From positions 1 through 64,000 of the forward strand of contig BGZK01000494.1 in NCBI GenBank assembly GCA_005406025.1: a stretch of DNA of 64,000 nucleotides, in the 5' to 3' direction. Made by a program: the position numbers and the translations under genes. The notes below the pieces were generated by a model. It saw only the letters and a list, made by a program, of their open reading frames with translations, was not told the origin of the DNA and did not search any database. Positions 49,185 to 60,391 of the stretch are shown one piece after another. This stretch comes from Eumeta japonica (Eukaryota > Arthropoda > Insecta > Lepidoptera > Psychidae). Each line of letters starts with the position of its first letter. Positions within the stretch are counted from its first letter, which is position 1.

Positions 49185-49828
49185 ATTTGAAATATAACTA
49201 GGAACGTGTTATATAAATCACGTGAGACATAATTTATGCCGCAGACACGAGGTGGCGTGACTGACTTCAATAAAAAACCGGTAGTAAATATTCAATAACT
49301 TCGCCATTTGTCGCATTTCAAACAGCCTAAAATCTATGTGGAGAATCTGCTTTTTGCCCATTGTCCATGATGATAATTGTATAATAATAGAAAAAAACTG
49401 CATATTTATTAAAATTATATAAATGTATTATTTTAATAAATATTCAAACACACAACGACACACACATCGACTCGCGCACTCTTGACGGAAGTTTAAATAA
49501 CTGCTAATGAGGACTTGTGTGCAATGGCTTAATTGCTAATTAAAATATCGCTTACAAAAACGTTTTTATATTTCAGCAAAACATCTGCGTTCGATCACAT
49601 TATAAGAAAAAAAAAACTTACAACCGAATAATTCAACATTTTATTACAATTTATAGTCCTTGTCCGTAATAATGAGTGCTGTTTATTAGATATACAACCT
49701 TCTGTATAATAAAAATATCTAGATGAGCTCCCATCGAATAATAAATACAGTTCGTTGCGGTTACTGCTCACTGAATCCTAAAAATACAAGAAAATAACAA
49801 AACAATAAAATAAACGCCATATCAAAGT
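49185..49828. other. AT-rich noncoding DNA
   Basis: Nothing is recognised. Confidence 0.4.
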
Positions 49829-50150
49829 TCAGAGGTTAATGTATTTCACTATACTGTCGTATACCGGTCCCATTATTATTGTTATATATTTTCTATAGTC
49901 ATAAATAATATATTTATTGTATGTTTGATAATACCGATTTGTCATAGATATAAATAGTGGTTCATGAGTATCGATAATTGGTTGAAACGCAAATACTGCA
50001 TTTGAAGTAAATTTTAATGCGGGGATATTCATTCCAAGGATAATTAAATCAGCATGCAATTCTGTTGAACGCAACTTCGAGAAATAATCATCGACTATTT
50101 CAACCAGATTATGCTGTTGAAATGGCACATATACGAGAAGTTTTATGAAA
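49829..50150 (-). pseudogene. possible LINE endonuclease-domain relic
   Basis: The minus-strand frame ends at 49829 and can be read from about 50150. It contains LLVYVPFQQHNLVEIVDDYF, then SKLRSTELHADLIILGMNIP and ALKFTSN. This resembles the apurinic-type endonuclease of jockey/CR1-like non-LTR retrotransposons, where a (V/I)Y.PP......(Y/F)F..L segment is followed by LI(L/V)GDFN.P. Here the GDFN block reads G-M-N, so the key aspartate is lost. The C-terminal part (RYYQTYNKYIIYDYRK) matches nothing I know and may be read-through of degenerate DNA. No reverse transcriptase follows. The fragment is dead. A chance open frame remains possible, given its length of about 107 codons. Confidence 0.4.
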
Positions 50151-50807
50151 TTATTTTTGCTTAAATGACTGTATTATAATGAATTCAGTAATTGATAAAT
50201 CTGATAAAGTATTCTGTTGATATCTTTTCATGTATTAAATCAATTTTTGAAGAAATGTTAAACTTGATACTTTTTTTATTTATTCCAAATTGTGTAGTAT
50301 AGTTCTATATATTTAGAGTATTTTTTTTGTACTAAATTGTCGTTCAATACATTTTATTGTGAAATTTCCTTTTTAAATTTTCGAAACTCACACTAATTCT
50401 TGTAATTAACCATTAATTTTTCAGCTGGAAATGTATTATAGTTGATTATTTTTAGATTTTCTGTGTCAAATTAAATCACCGTGTCTTATGTAAATGGCCG
50501 TTTTTTTAAAGTCTTAAAGTTCCATTCGATCAATAACTGGCAACTTTTTCCGCTGACTCTCTAGTCAGGCCCATAAACACCCTAAATTACCACACAGGTA
50601 TAGGTTTGCGCATGCGGAGTGAATTTCCATTTAAAACGTCGCTGAAGTTATTAATATATGCATGAGAGGTAGGCGTTTTTTCCCAAGTTACAAACACACG
50701 ATATGTTTGACATCCTGTTTGATTCAATTCTGAGAGCGTCCCTGCCTCAATCGGTCTCTTTATAAACCGCGATACTTATAGCCGCTTTCTTAATTGACAT
50801 TTATCAA
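50151..50807. other. AT-rich noncoding DNA
   Basis: An NRF-1/ewg-like TGCGCATGCGG lies near 50607. Nothing else is recognised. Confidence 0.4.
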
Positions 50808-50921
50808 AAAGTCACTTTTAAAACAAATTTCGCGTTCCACGTCCTCCTTTTAACGGTTGTACGGGCTAAAATCCATTAAAAATAAGACGTGGAACGCAAA
50901 TTTTAATTTATTAGTGACTTT
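50808..50921. repeat. fold-back element, about 114 bp, imperfect arms
   Basis: The left arm (50808-50849) contains AAAGTCACTTTTAAAAC and CGCGTTCCACGTC. The right arm (50880-50921) contains GACGTGGAACGC and TTATTAGTGACTTT. GCGTTCCACGTC pairs exactly and AAAGTCACT pairs exactly, with weaker pairing between. Spacer about 30 bp. A MITE-like fold-back or a hairpin RNA source. No family is assigned. Confidence 0.6.
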
Positions 50922-51020
50922 CTATCGAAAGACAGTTTAAAAGTAGACCGTGGAAGAAGCCTTTAGGTTGCTTGGTAAGTCGTCACAACGACATCGCGTA
51001 AAACGTCAATTCGCAATTGA

Positions 51021-51240
51021 TTATTACGTTATTACGTCATCCACGGTCATACGTCTAGGTTGAGTCTTGTTTGGTTGGAATTTCCTACCGTGCAAGAACA
51101 TCGTTGCGTTGATCTCGTGAATCTTAGAAGTGGCATCGTCAGCGAAGGCTCGACGAGACGGTTCCAAGGGCACCCAACACGGCCGCCGCCTGCTAAAAAC
51201 AGGAACAAAGGGTGGCACGACGAGGAAAGTCGGCTGCGAC
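51021..51240 (+). CDS. candidate exon A, unrecognised
   Basis: A GC-rich open frame on the plus strand (stop-free from 51021) runs to 51240, where a textbook splice donor GTAAGTATAA follows (51241). A possible acceptor TCTAG lies just before 51059. The encoded residues are polar and basic near the end (PTRPPPAKNRNKGWHDEESR) with no domain I recognise. Minus-strand frames cover the same DNA, so the strand is uncertain. The reading phase at the donor (1 base into a codon) is compatible with candidate exon B at 51618. This is inference from composition and splice signals only. A chance frame or an old transposon are real alternatives. Confidence 0.15.
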
Positions 51241-51617
51241 GTAAGTATAACAACTACAGAGCGATGTCTCAGGTATGGGTAGAAAAAAACCACCAGCAGA
51301 ATCCCTAAAAAGGATAGTCGACACACGAAATTAAACATGCTTCCCGCAGTGTTTTTTTTTTTTTCCTATCATTATCAATTGTTACGTGTCTATAGTCTAT
51401 GCGTTTTGTTGGTAATTTTTACATTACGTTTTTTTTATATTAATTGTTTATTAAGTATTAACTGCCGATTCTACTTTTATGGTGTCACTGCGTGTTTTAA
51501 AAATTAAATATCTAATGAATGTATTTGCAAACGCATGCCGTGCACATACTTGTCTATGTAAATCCGAAGAGCACGGCATCTCACTTCATCGATGAATTGT
51601 CGCGGCCGATATTTCAG

Positions 51618-51931
51618 CATCGAGACCCAACGCATTCAAAAGGGTGTACACGTGCGTGGATTTCGTGAAATCCTCCAAACCTCCGACCGACGAGCTTAAC
51701 GTTCGCCGCTACGCCGACCGGGGTCGACAGCTCGGCGCGCCGTCGAAGCGAAGGCACACTCTGCACCGATGTCACCCAGCCTCGGCCTATCGTCCATCCG
51801 ACTGCGAACCTTGGCATACGAAACTCGACCTCGATATCGTAACGGACCGCCGTTACTGTCGCCTCGTCGTGTATATCATTAACTTTTTTTTTATATGCGA
51901 GTACGCTGCGACGTTGACCGCGCCCGTGTAG
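51618..51931 (+). CDS. candidate exon B, unrecognised
   Basis: The frame is open from 51596 to a TAG at 51929-51931. It has frequent C or G at third codon positions over 51644-51860, in a genome that is otherwise AT-rich. A GATATTTCAG acceptor precedes 51618, and its phase matches the donor after candidate exon A (intron 51241-51617). Residues include VDFVKSSKPPTDELNVRRYA and WHTKLDLDIVTDRRYCRLVV. No family is recognised. The last part (INFFF) reads through a T-run and looks noncoding, so a true exon would end earlier. Weak candidate. Confidence 0.15.
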
Positions 51932-52301
51932 TCAAATTCAGAGGTATAAAAAGATTTATTAGGAAAAGTTGTGCCGAATCGCGCCCAATACAATGGTCCA
52001 TGTTGGAGATTGTAGTATCAAACAAATCGATTATTATTTATAATCGACAGAATAGTAATTGCGGCACAGGCCTCCGGCCGGCGCCGGCCGTTACAGAAAC
52101 AACGTAAAACATCGATTCAGCGCGCCACACTAATTTGTGCAGAAATAAAAATTTAAAAACTGTCTTAAGGCTGCCCCGCCGGACGATTTGTGTAACGGTG
52201 GCCTGATGAATCGATTTATTTCGCCGACGCCGCTAAATACCGTCGCCTCTTTTAGTAGCTATCCGATTTTGCTCCCTGTCGTAATGTTTTCTTTTATTTC
52301 T
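51932..52301. other. GC-rich noncoding DNA
   Basis: CG-dense with GGCCTCCGGCCGGCGCCGGC near 52068. No gene is recognised. The 105-codon plus-strand frame at 52188-52505 overlaps the SINE remnant that follows. Confidence 0.4.
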
Positions 52302-52400
52302 TCGCTTCGTAGCTCGCGTTATCGCCGGCTACGAAGCGAGAGGTGCCGGCTTCGATACCCGGCGGAAGAAAATGTTATGTACATCAGCTTTTTCAGCCCG
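52302..52400 (+). repeat. possible tRNA-derived SINE fragment with 11-bp hairpin
   Basis: GAGAGGTGCCGGCTTCGATA and CCCGGCGGAAG hold a B-box-like GGCTTCGATACC (52348-52360). This is followed by AAAATGTTATGTACATCAGC, the wording of a lepidopteran SINE body. Upstream, TCGCTTCGTAG (52302-52312) and CTACGAAGCGA (52329-52339) are perfect inverted copies, replacing a normal tRNA-like A-box region. Confidence 0.45.
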
Positions 52401-54428
52401 CCGGACCGTATGAATGTTGTGATGCGTAAAAAATGTAAACCCTTCGCGCGGTGTACCACTGAGAAAATTCAATACCGGTACTGTCTCCTTAGAAAATATG
52501 AATAAAAATAATCATTATTTCTCGAAAACCTAATGAAATAAATAAAAATATAGACTGAGACTTACATACATTTACTATGAAAATTGATTATTATATGATT
52601 TCACTGCGCCTCATCATTAATTTTTATTAATTTGACTTAAACTTTTTAATAATAAATAATTAATTATCATTAAAAACAACGAGCAATTAGGAAAAGAGAC
52701 ATAGTAGTATCAATAAGATATCACAAAAAATTTGAATACTAACTGATCCAAGCAAAGTCTGGTATTTCAGTGAATTGATATATATATGGCACAATGGAAT
52801 AATATTAGGCATAAAGGTGCAAAATGATTTCATACGATAGGTACAAACAGGAAAATTGAAACGGAACATTTTAAATTAACGAAACTTGTAAAACAACTTG
52901 ATTTTATGGTAGTAGAGGTCATCAGAATTCGTGTCGTCCTTTCTCCGTTCGAAACCGGTCAACGCCGAACCAGTCGAGGGTCCCGTAGTTTTATGTATTT
53001 TCAAATAAATTTATATATCTTTTCTGTCGTTATTGGTACGTTGGTTATTTAAAATAATTATGCTATTCTTAAACAAATCTCGATAAGTATGTTAACTAAA
53101 GTATATTGTAATAAATATGGTATCACGGATTTATATATTTTATTATGTACCACATTACTTTGCGCAAATTCGTGATTGGTGACCAGCATCCACTGGATAT
53201 ATGTCACCAGAGGTGGTTGCAGTTTTATCGCTTCCGACACCCTGGCAGACGTGACTGTCTATTTTTTCCTGAGGATGTGTTGATGCCGCACGAAATGTAC
53301 GTAAAAAATTTATCAATTCATTGGCGGTCAAGATACATAATAACTTACTTAGGTGTTCGATATCTGCTAATCTTCTTGAATCACTGTTCGATTCATGGAA
53401 TGGAGATGCATAGTGGAACAACCGATGAAAGAGTTAGCGGTGGGTTGCATGTTGCATGTTACTACATGACGCAGGCGAGCGTCTAGTTAAAGATTTAGGC
53501 TGACCTGTCTGAATATAGTTAAAAACTCTTTGAACCTTTGAAATTACTACATTATAGCTACTGCAAAAGTTAAATTGAAATCGTAATTGAACTAAAACTT
53601 CTGAACTTCTGTAGAGAGCAATGTAAACCGATTTCATACAAAATAAGGTTTTATTTTGCTAGCGATTTGCAATTTCATTTTTATTGTACAATCGAGAACC
53701 AAAATTAAACTCAAGGTCCCGATTTTTTATCGCATTGACAGTGGTTTTTTTTTAGCTTGTGAGACGATTTCGAGTATATTAAAAACGTATTTGAATTTAT
53801 TTAAGAGACATACATCGGAATAATTTGGTGCAGTTGAATCTACAGATTAAACACACACACGCTTACATACAAACGATTTTTATTGATTTTTTTTGTTTTA
53901 ATGCGACATCCATAGCAAATTATCGATCGTTAACGCGATTATAATATTTTATTACGGCTTCGTTTAAAAAGTAATGACTTTAACGCATTTATATTGCACT
54001 AAATTATATTAAAAACCATTTTAAGAAATTTCATAGACGCTTATCGCTTCGCCTAACTCGCTCGATACGAAACGAATTATAACAAAGTGGATAAATAAAT
54101 GTATAATTTATCATTTATACATTTGCATATTACGTTTATTATGTGTTATATTCATAATCGACATCGATGTCTCTTCGATTAATTCAAGACTAATTTCTGA
54201 CTCGGGTTTTGGGCAAAAGGACAAACGACTCCAAATGGGCAATAATTAGATGACTTATGAGCACACGACACCTACAAGACGTTGTTAACCTATCTCCGCG
54301 TACGTGTTGCATCAAAAAAAATAACATTCTAAAACCGTTCGAGTGGTAATTTTTCAATAAGACTCATCCTTTCGCAAGTGGCAACTTTCAGTTTCAAAAC
54401 TTCCATCTCGCGGTCGCCGGTCGCCGAA
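52401..54428. other. AT-rich noncoding DNA
   Basis: Frames at 53145-53486 (plus, 113 codons) and 53155-53421 (minus) overlap one another. Neither resembles a known protein. Nothing else is recognised. Confidence 0.4.
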
Positions 54429-54448
54429 AAGCGGTTGCGCAACCGCTT
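54429..54448. repeat. 20-bp perfect palindrome
   Basis: AAGCGGTTGCGCAACCGCTT, in a GC-rich patch (54405-54475) that also has CGGTCGCCGGTCGCCG. Confidence 0.95.
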
Positions 54449-54654
54449 GTGTAACGCGGCTGCCCGGTGTCGGATACTTGACTTCAATTTTTATGCCATA
54501 AATATTGTTTCTTTTTTTTGTGTGTTTGTGTATGATCGGATTTATCAAAGTAAAATTCAATAAATCGGAGACATGCATAGAGTTATTACGGTTATAAGTG
54601 GCTTGAGCGCAGTACTCGTGCTATTTGTTATCTTTTTCTTTTTTATTATATTAC

Positions 54655-54656
<2 letters not shown>

Positions 54657-54715
<59 letters not shown>
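54657..54715. repeat. (AT)n microsatellite
   Basis: About 29 TA units followed by a T-run. Confidence 0.97.
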
Positions 54716-54723
<8 letters not shown>

Positions 54724-56866
54724 TAAAGAGTGCCTAAATCACATCTAATTGCACGTAAAAAACGAAGAAATAGTCGCTTTACTTTCGGGAATCGTTTGCT
54801 GATCAATGTTATTGAACTTATGGTAAAAAAACTGAAAACACACACGTACCTACTCTTATTTACACATTTACAATGCACATCAACTTGAAACGGAATATCG
54901 GCGAGCTGGACTCCATATTCCTCTGACTACCGTGAATAAGTATATCGCTTATATGATTTTGATTTATACCCTGATCTGATACCAAATCGGAGGAAAATGT
55001 ACTTAGAAAACGCCACTCCATAAAAACACGTTCCAAAACATTTTAGGGAACATTGAACATAGTCACTTAGGATCCTTTGCGAATGATCACACAGGCCTAA
55101 CGGATAAGTGTTGTTTTTTATGACGTGGCATCACTAACATTCAAATCTAAAAATTTTTCACAAAAAAACTAAGAAATGTTACGTCGTATGTGAAAGGTAG
55201 GATCGTTATTTATATTTAAACGATGACCGTGCTAAAAAAAAATCGATAAAAATACTCTAAAAATTTACAAATGGCCTGAAAATCAGGGACGTTCTAACTT
55301 TTTTTACTTTTTTTTTCAAGTATTTATTCCGAGCTGGCGCGGTACGAACTAGTGATTTAAGGAGAAACAACTACTGGGGACTGGTGTACAAACTTTTGAA
55401 ACTCGAAACCTTCTTAGAGAATTAGGAGATTTTCTACAAAATAAAGTCGGTCACATTTCGGGAGCACGCCGTATAACCTAAAAAAGTATTTATTATGTTT
55501 CTTAACTTTCGTAATAATTGATCTCTAATGATTCTAAATCCCGGCTACATATGGGCTCTGCTGACTGTCAAGGGTCAAAAAAATGTCTAAAATAAAAAAA
55601 AATATTACATTTAACAATTGTATAAAAAGACATCTAACTTCATGTTTTAGGCCCCTAAACTAGATGACAGCTACGTTCAAAAAACATTCAAGCGATGAAC
55701 TCACGATGCAGGCATCTCAAAGGCTTACCAAATTGTGCATTTAATAAATTAACAAATTGAACATATATCACGATTAATTGTCCAATTACTCGATAAATTA
55801 GACCGGGAGGCTAAAGCAAGAAAACGTTTAAGTTTTTCGAATGCAGATTTCGTCCGACGGCGGTTTTTCCTTTACCGTCTCAAGGATATGTTATTTGATC
55901 AGTGAACTCGGCGCCACATTTTTTTTCACGATACGAGTTAATATTGTTGTATGTGCGCACGGTGCGGGCCGCAAAAAGCTGTTGAATGTTATAAATTTTT
56001 GTTTTTTTCCTTTTTGTGTTTCGTGGCCACGTCCCCGGTCAAATAATTCTTCGGTCAAAGGAGAAATTTTCTTATCTCTTACGTTCGACGCGTTCATTTC
56101 GCACTTTGAAATCGCCGTTTGATAATTTTAGGTGATTCGATTTATCTCGAGCTGTACACAGTATAAAAGCGTGGAATAAGCGATAAAAAAATAATACGCA
56201 AAACTTACGTACTGTTATAAATAACTGTTATTACATGATTTACTTATGAGTTGCTCTCATTGTCTATTTAAAATTATTCGGCTGAAAATGCTGAGTAAAA
56301 GCCTACGTTATCCCAACCTTCGTAATAATTTTATACATTTTAATTATTATAATACATTTGTTTACAAATCACAATATAGTCTTTATTAATGACTAGAAAG
56401 AATTGTCTCCATTCACCTATAAATATACACATAAGACAAGACATAAATAATTTTATTATACGTTCTCATCAATTGTTACCTAACGAGTACGCACGAAACT
56501 CAAAACGGAACACGTCTTGGTATCGCCTAACATTTTCTCACAATACATGCAAAGGAAACAACTTTTACTTACTTATAATCACTGGAAGGGAGGTCCTGGC
56601 GAACTGTCGTATACACTTTGACACTTAGCAGCCATGCACACAATCCATTGCAGACACTATACGGTTTCCAAAAAAAAAATTTTTTTTTTTTTGATACCTC
56701 TATAAAAAATTCGATAGTATGCTATGTACTTTTTTACAGTCGACAAGAGTGATAGATAGGTCGCGTCACAATTTTTCCCGTTCACGGAAAACTGTGTGCG
56801 CGACGGGTACGCGTGAAACGCGGACGGCTGCGCGCGAGCGACTGGCGCGAGCGGCGCCCGCGCAAC
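54716..56866. other. AT-rich noncoding DNA ending in a GC-rich island
   Basis: Nothing is recognised until the CG-dense island starting near 56760. Two overlapping frames at 55841-56122 have no recognisable domains. Confidence 0.4.
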
Positions 56867-56873
56867 TATAAAA
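56867..56873 (+). promoter_or_regulatory. possible core promoter TATA box in GC-rich island
   Basis: TATAAAA follows about 100 bp of CG-dense DNA (CGAGCGGCGCCCGCGCAAC just upstream) and precedes CTTCGCTTTCCATCGAGAGT. The context is more promoter-like than for other TATA matches here. However, no downstream open frame on the plus strand is convincing and no initiator was found. Confidence 0.2.
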
Positions 56874-58265
56874 CCTTCGCTTTCCATCGAGAGTGGGGGG
56901 AAGCCGTTTCCGAAAAGGATAAGGGCCGGTAATGCGATTTCCCGCGCGTGACGGCATCAGAAAATCGCGAATACAATAGTTTCGATAATTCAAATTTAAG
57001 TCTTTTTAGAGCGCACGACGGCACCCCGCGGGTAAACAGTGGTTACGACCTACCTGAGGCTAAACGGGAACTCACCTGACTATATCTTGTCTATAGAACA
57101 CTTTAAGCATATAGATGTGGACTATCGCTACGGAATCGTATGTTACGCAGAATTGAAATTTCAATGATTGCAGAAAAAAAAAACAAACGAACACTGCACT
57201 TTGATATTTAGATAATATTTACTCCCAAAACTATAAAGTTGCGGCCCCGTATAATAGAATTTTTGATGTGGCTTTACATTTTACTATTGAAGAGTGCAAT
57301 CTGATGTTGATAGATTATTTTTAATTTGTTATAAATAAATAAAGTACTTAGTTTGGTAAACACTCAATAGTCACTGAAGTTGGTTCCAAATGACGAAAAT
57401 TAGAAACGGTTTGATAATTCATTACATCGGGGAGGGCTAACGTTAAATTGATACAAAAGACTTTAACGAGCTGCTCCCAACGCGTTATCTGAGACCGAAA
57501 TATTTTTTAGATTGGACATGGTTATATTAGAAACTCGTTTTTTGCATTCACAATTGACCAATTCAATTATCAATTCTTTAGTGACCGACACGCAATAAAA
57601 AAAACTCCTGTATGTATTTCCCTTTTGTTACGTGATTATAATTATATTTATGGTATACGATAACATAATCACATACCAGACTAGTATTTTAAATTCCTTA
57701 CAATTGTTTGTGAAGTTTTTTCAAGCTTTGTTTCTGTTATGTCTATATTTTTTTATGTAGATTTGTACAATCAAAAAACGCAAATCAAAAGAAGGCAATT
57801 CATTCTGTATATATACCTATAGAGTTTATGAATTAAAAAATAGTATATTTTCAATATAATCACATATCTTAGTAATAACTAAATTGATGTATAATTCAAT
57901 TATTATACATTAATTTATTTTTCTCAATCGAATTTCGATTGATAAGGTTGTTACAGTTTTAACAAAATAAAACTTTCAAGGTAAATTTTGACTTTACAAC
58001 AAACAGATTATCTCTGAAACCAGCTTATAGTGTATGTCATTTTAAAAGAAAATGTTGCAAAGATCTTAAATAATAAACTATAGCAATTCACATATATTGT
58101 TACGTTTGTATTTTAACGCATACTTATCGAAACATATTTTAAATAATTACCTATTTTTTTTTAATATGCACTCGGGCATAATATGCGTTTTAATATCAAT
58201 ATTTAGTACAATTTTATGAAAACATTGATAAAACGACAATTTGATGAAGTGATTACATTGTCTAT
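56874..58265. other. noncoding DNA, GC-rich to about 57060 then AT-rich
   Basis: No gene or named repeat is recognised. Confidence 0.4.
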
Positions 58266-58335
58266 CCGTCCGCTTGTTACGTCGGTAGGGCCATGTCCTT
58301 GAGAGAGGTGGCCCTAGCAAGTAACTAACGGACGG
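58266..58335. repeat. 70-bp imperfect hairpin
   Basis: The left arm 58266-58293 (CCGTCCGCTTGTTACGTCGG, then TAGGGCCA) pairs with the right arm 58309-58335 (TGGCCCTAGCAAGTAACTAA, then CGGACGG) around a 15-nt loop. The size is within the range of a microRNA precursor, and also of a small fold-back transposon end. No known family is recognised. Confidence 0.8.
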
Positions 58336-58729
58336 TAATTGAGACAGTTTTAGTTAGTGGCAATATAACACTATTCTTTTAAATTCAAGCGTTGTCACAA
58401 ATTTGAAAAGAAAATATTGTGGTTATTATTATACTTACATAAACGTTTAAATAAAAACATACGTATATATAGACATTAACAGAGTAGTTGGCTATTTATG
58501 TGACTTTTATTTATCGATTATTTCGATTCGGTTTGAATATAATAACATGTATACTCAAATATATAACTATTACGTACAATCTTCTATAACAGTTAATTTT
58601 AACTCTATTTTACTTAGTAGTTAAAATAATTTATCAGGGATAGTGTTTTGTACGAATAAACAGAAATTGTGCTCCGAATTACCTTCCAGTTTGTTATAAT
58701 CTATTAATATAAGTAAAATGAAAAGTACG
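58336..58729. other. AT-rich noncoding DNA
   Basis: Nothing is recognised. Confidence 0.4.
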
Positions 58730-58930
58730 TCTGTGATTTCAAAATGACGTATTGTTTTAAGTCGATAGAGTTATATGTATGTCACCAACACCCATAGAAC
58801 GAAATGAAAAATATTAAATGTCTTTCCGTTTGTCTGTTTTTCCGAAGTAATCTGCTGAAAGACTTAACCGATCTTGATTAGACTGAATCGGTGGAATCGA
58901 AGAACTTACTGTGTTACACAAATTAAAGAG
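58730..58930 (+). repeat. dispersed repeat fragment with TCTGTTTTTCCG motif
   Basis: TTCCGTTTGTCTGTTTTTCC, GAAGTAATCTGCTGAAAGAC and TTAACCGATCTTGATTAGAC follow the TCTGTTTTTCCGGGTAATCTC...GGACCGATTTTGA theme of lepidopteran repeats. It is diverged. Confidence 0.4.
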
Positions 58931-59106
58931 CTTGTTCCCCGGAAATATTTAGGATGCTTTCTGGAAAATTTAAAAACGTTTAGAAATGGGACAATTCAAT
59001 CGTAAACGATTCGAGAACGGGGTCGGAATCGAGATCTATCTCAGGAATGGGACGGGATCGAGTGTCATCGGTCGACGCGCGCAGGACGTGCAGCAGTCTG
59101 TTCTAT

Positions 59107-59136
59107 GCCTACACGAGCGAAGCCTACACGAGCGAA
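59107..59136. repeat. 15-bp tandem duplication
   Basis: GCCTACACGAGCGAA twice in a row, in a GC-richer patch (58985-59170). Confidence 0.95.
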
Positions 59137-60359
59137 GTCATGTGCGAAGGCTTTCACTGTATAAAGTCAGCTAGAGATACTCGACAATAACGCGAGGTCC
59201 TGTGTGTACCTTAATTTGAACGAAAGTTCTTGTTATTTCTCAAGTAAAAGCGAATCTGAATTAAAAACAACTTGATTAAAAACAAAACGTTCATATTTTG
59301 TGTACAATATATCTTTAAAAGCGTACGGATGCCCCGTTTCAAAGTTCGATAAATACACGTGTTTCTGGACGAAAACAGGCGCTTATTAGGGTGGTATTAA
59401 CAGATATAGGAATACCTATCGTGTGTCTAATTATTATGTCAGATTTTAATCACCTCCACCAATACATACCCTTACACAATTTCGTATTGAAGGGATTGGA
59501 GCATAAGGCCTCCGAGCTGCTGCCTTGATGATCGGGGGCCACTGTCGTCGATGATAAGTACCGGGGCCGATGGCTTAACGTATTATCAAGAGGGACGACG
59601 GGTTTTTAATTTGTTCTAAGTTAAAAACTTATAGGCTGATTCGTCTTTTATCATGATCTCTCTTGCGATCGTACTTTCGCTGGCTTGTATGAATTAAGAT
59701 TCCATTGAAATTTCTTTAAGGAAGCCGCTATAAAATTCTTATTTGGAGGAATTGGACTTACACGAATGCTCGGTCAAATGTCTCTAATATGATGTCTCTG
59801 CTCGACCCGAGAACGGTTATGTCGCGATAGGTTTCGATCGTCCCACAGCCGAAGTTCACCCATAATCCTCTAATATTAGGGTTCCGCGCTGACCCATTGC
59901 AAATTGGGCGCTGCTAACTTCCCTTGTCATCAAAGCGATAATAACATCCAGCGCCGGCAGCTTGACGTGCTGTCTAAAGTACCTTATGAATGGTTTAATT
60001 TGACGTAGGTCATAAACTCATTAGCCTCTAGACCGGTGGTCGGGATCAAATTCGATACCGTTTCTAGGGCACCCCTCTTAAATAATGAACTACCACCGCT
60101 ACCAAGACGGTAGTACAATGTTATTTTAGTATTTTTTTCACGTGGAGCTCTCGCCGGTACAGCTCGTACGCCGTCTAACTTTTTACCTTGCTTTCGTTTC
60201 ACTCACGACCTCTCGCGAGACTTTTTTAAAAACACCTCGACTCTATTGAATAGTGTATATGTTCTGTATAAAGCCTCGCGATTTGAGTAAACACAAAATT
60301 TCATTAAAAATCTACCATTATATGACTATTGAAATAGTCAACATATTATGTTTAGATGC

Positions 60360-60361
<2 letters not shown>
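59137..60361. other. noncoding DNA
   Basis: A GC-richer stretch at 59490-59600 (GGGGCCGATGGCTTAACGTA) may be another decayed lepidopteran repeat. An AGGGTTCCGCG word lies near 59878. No gene is recognised. Confidence 0.4.

Positions 60362-60390
<29 letters not shown>
60362..60390. repeat. (GT)n microsatellite
   Basis: About 14 GT units preceded by GATGCGC. Confidence 0.97.

Positions 60391-60391
<1 letters not shown>

Noticed and set aside
53145..53486. 113-codon plus-strand frame with an overlapping minus-strand frame
   Set aside because: Neither strand gives a known protein, and no promoter or splice context stands out.
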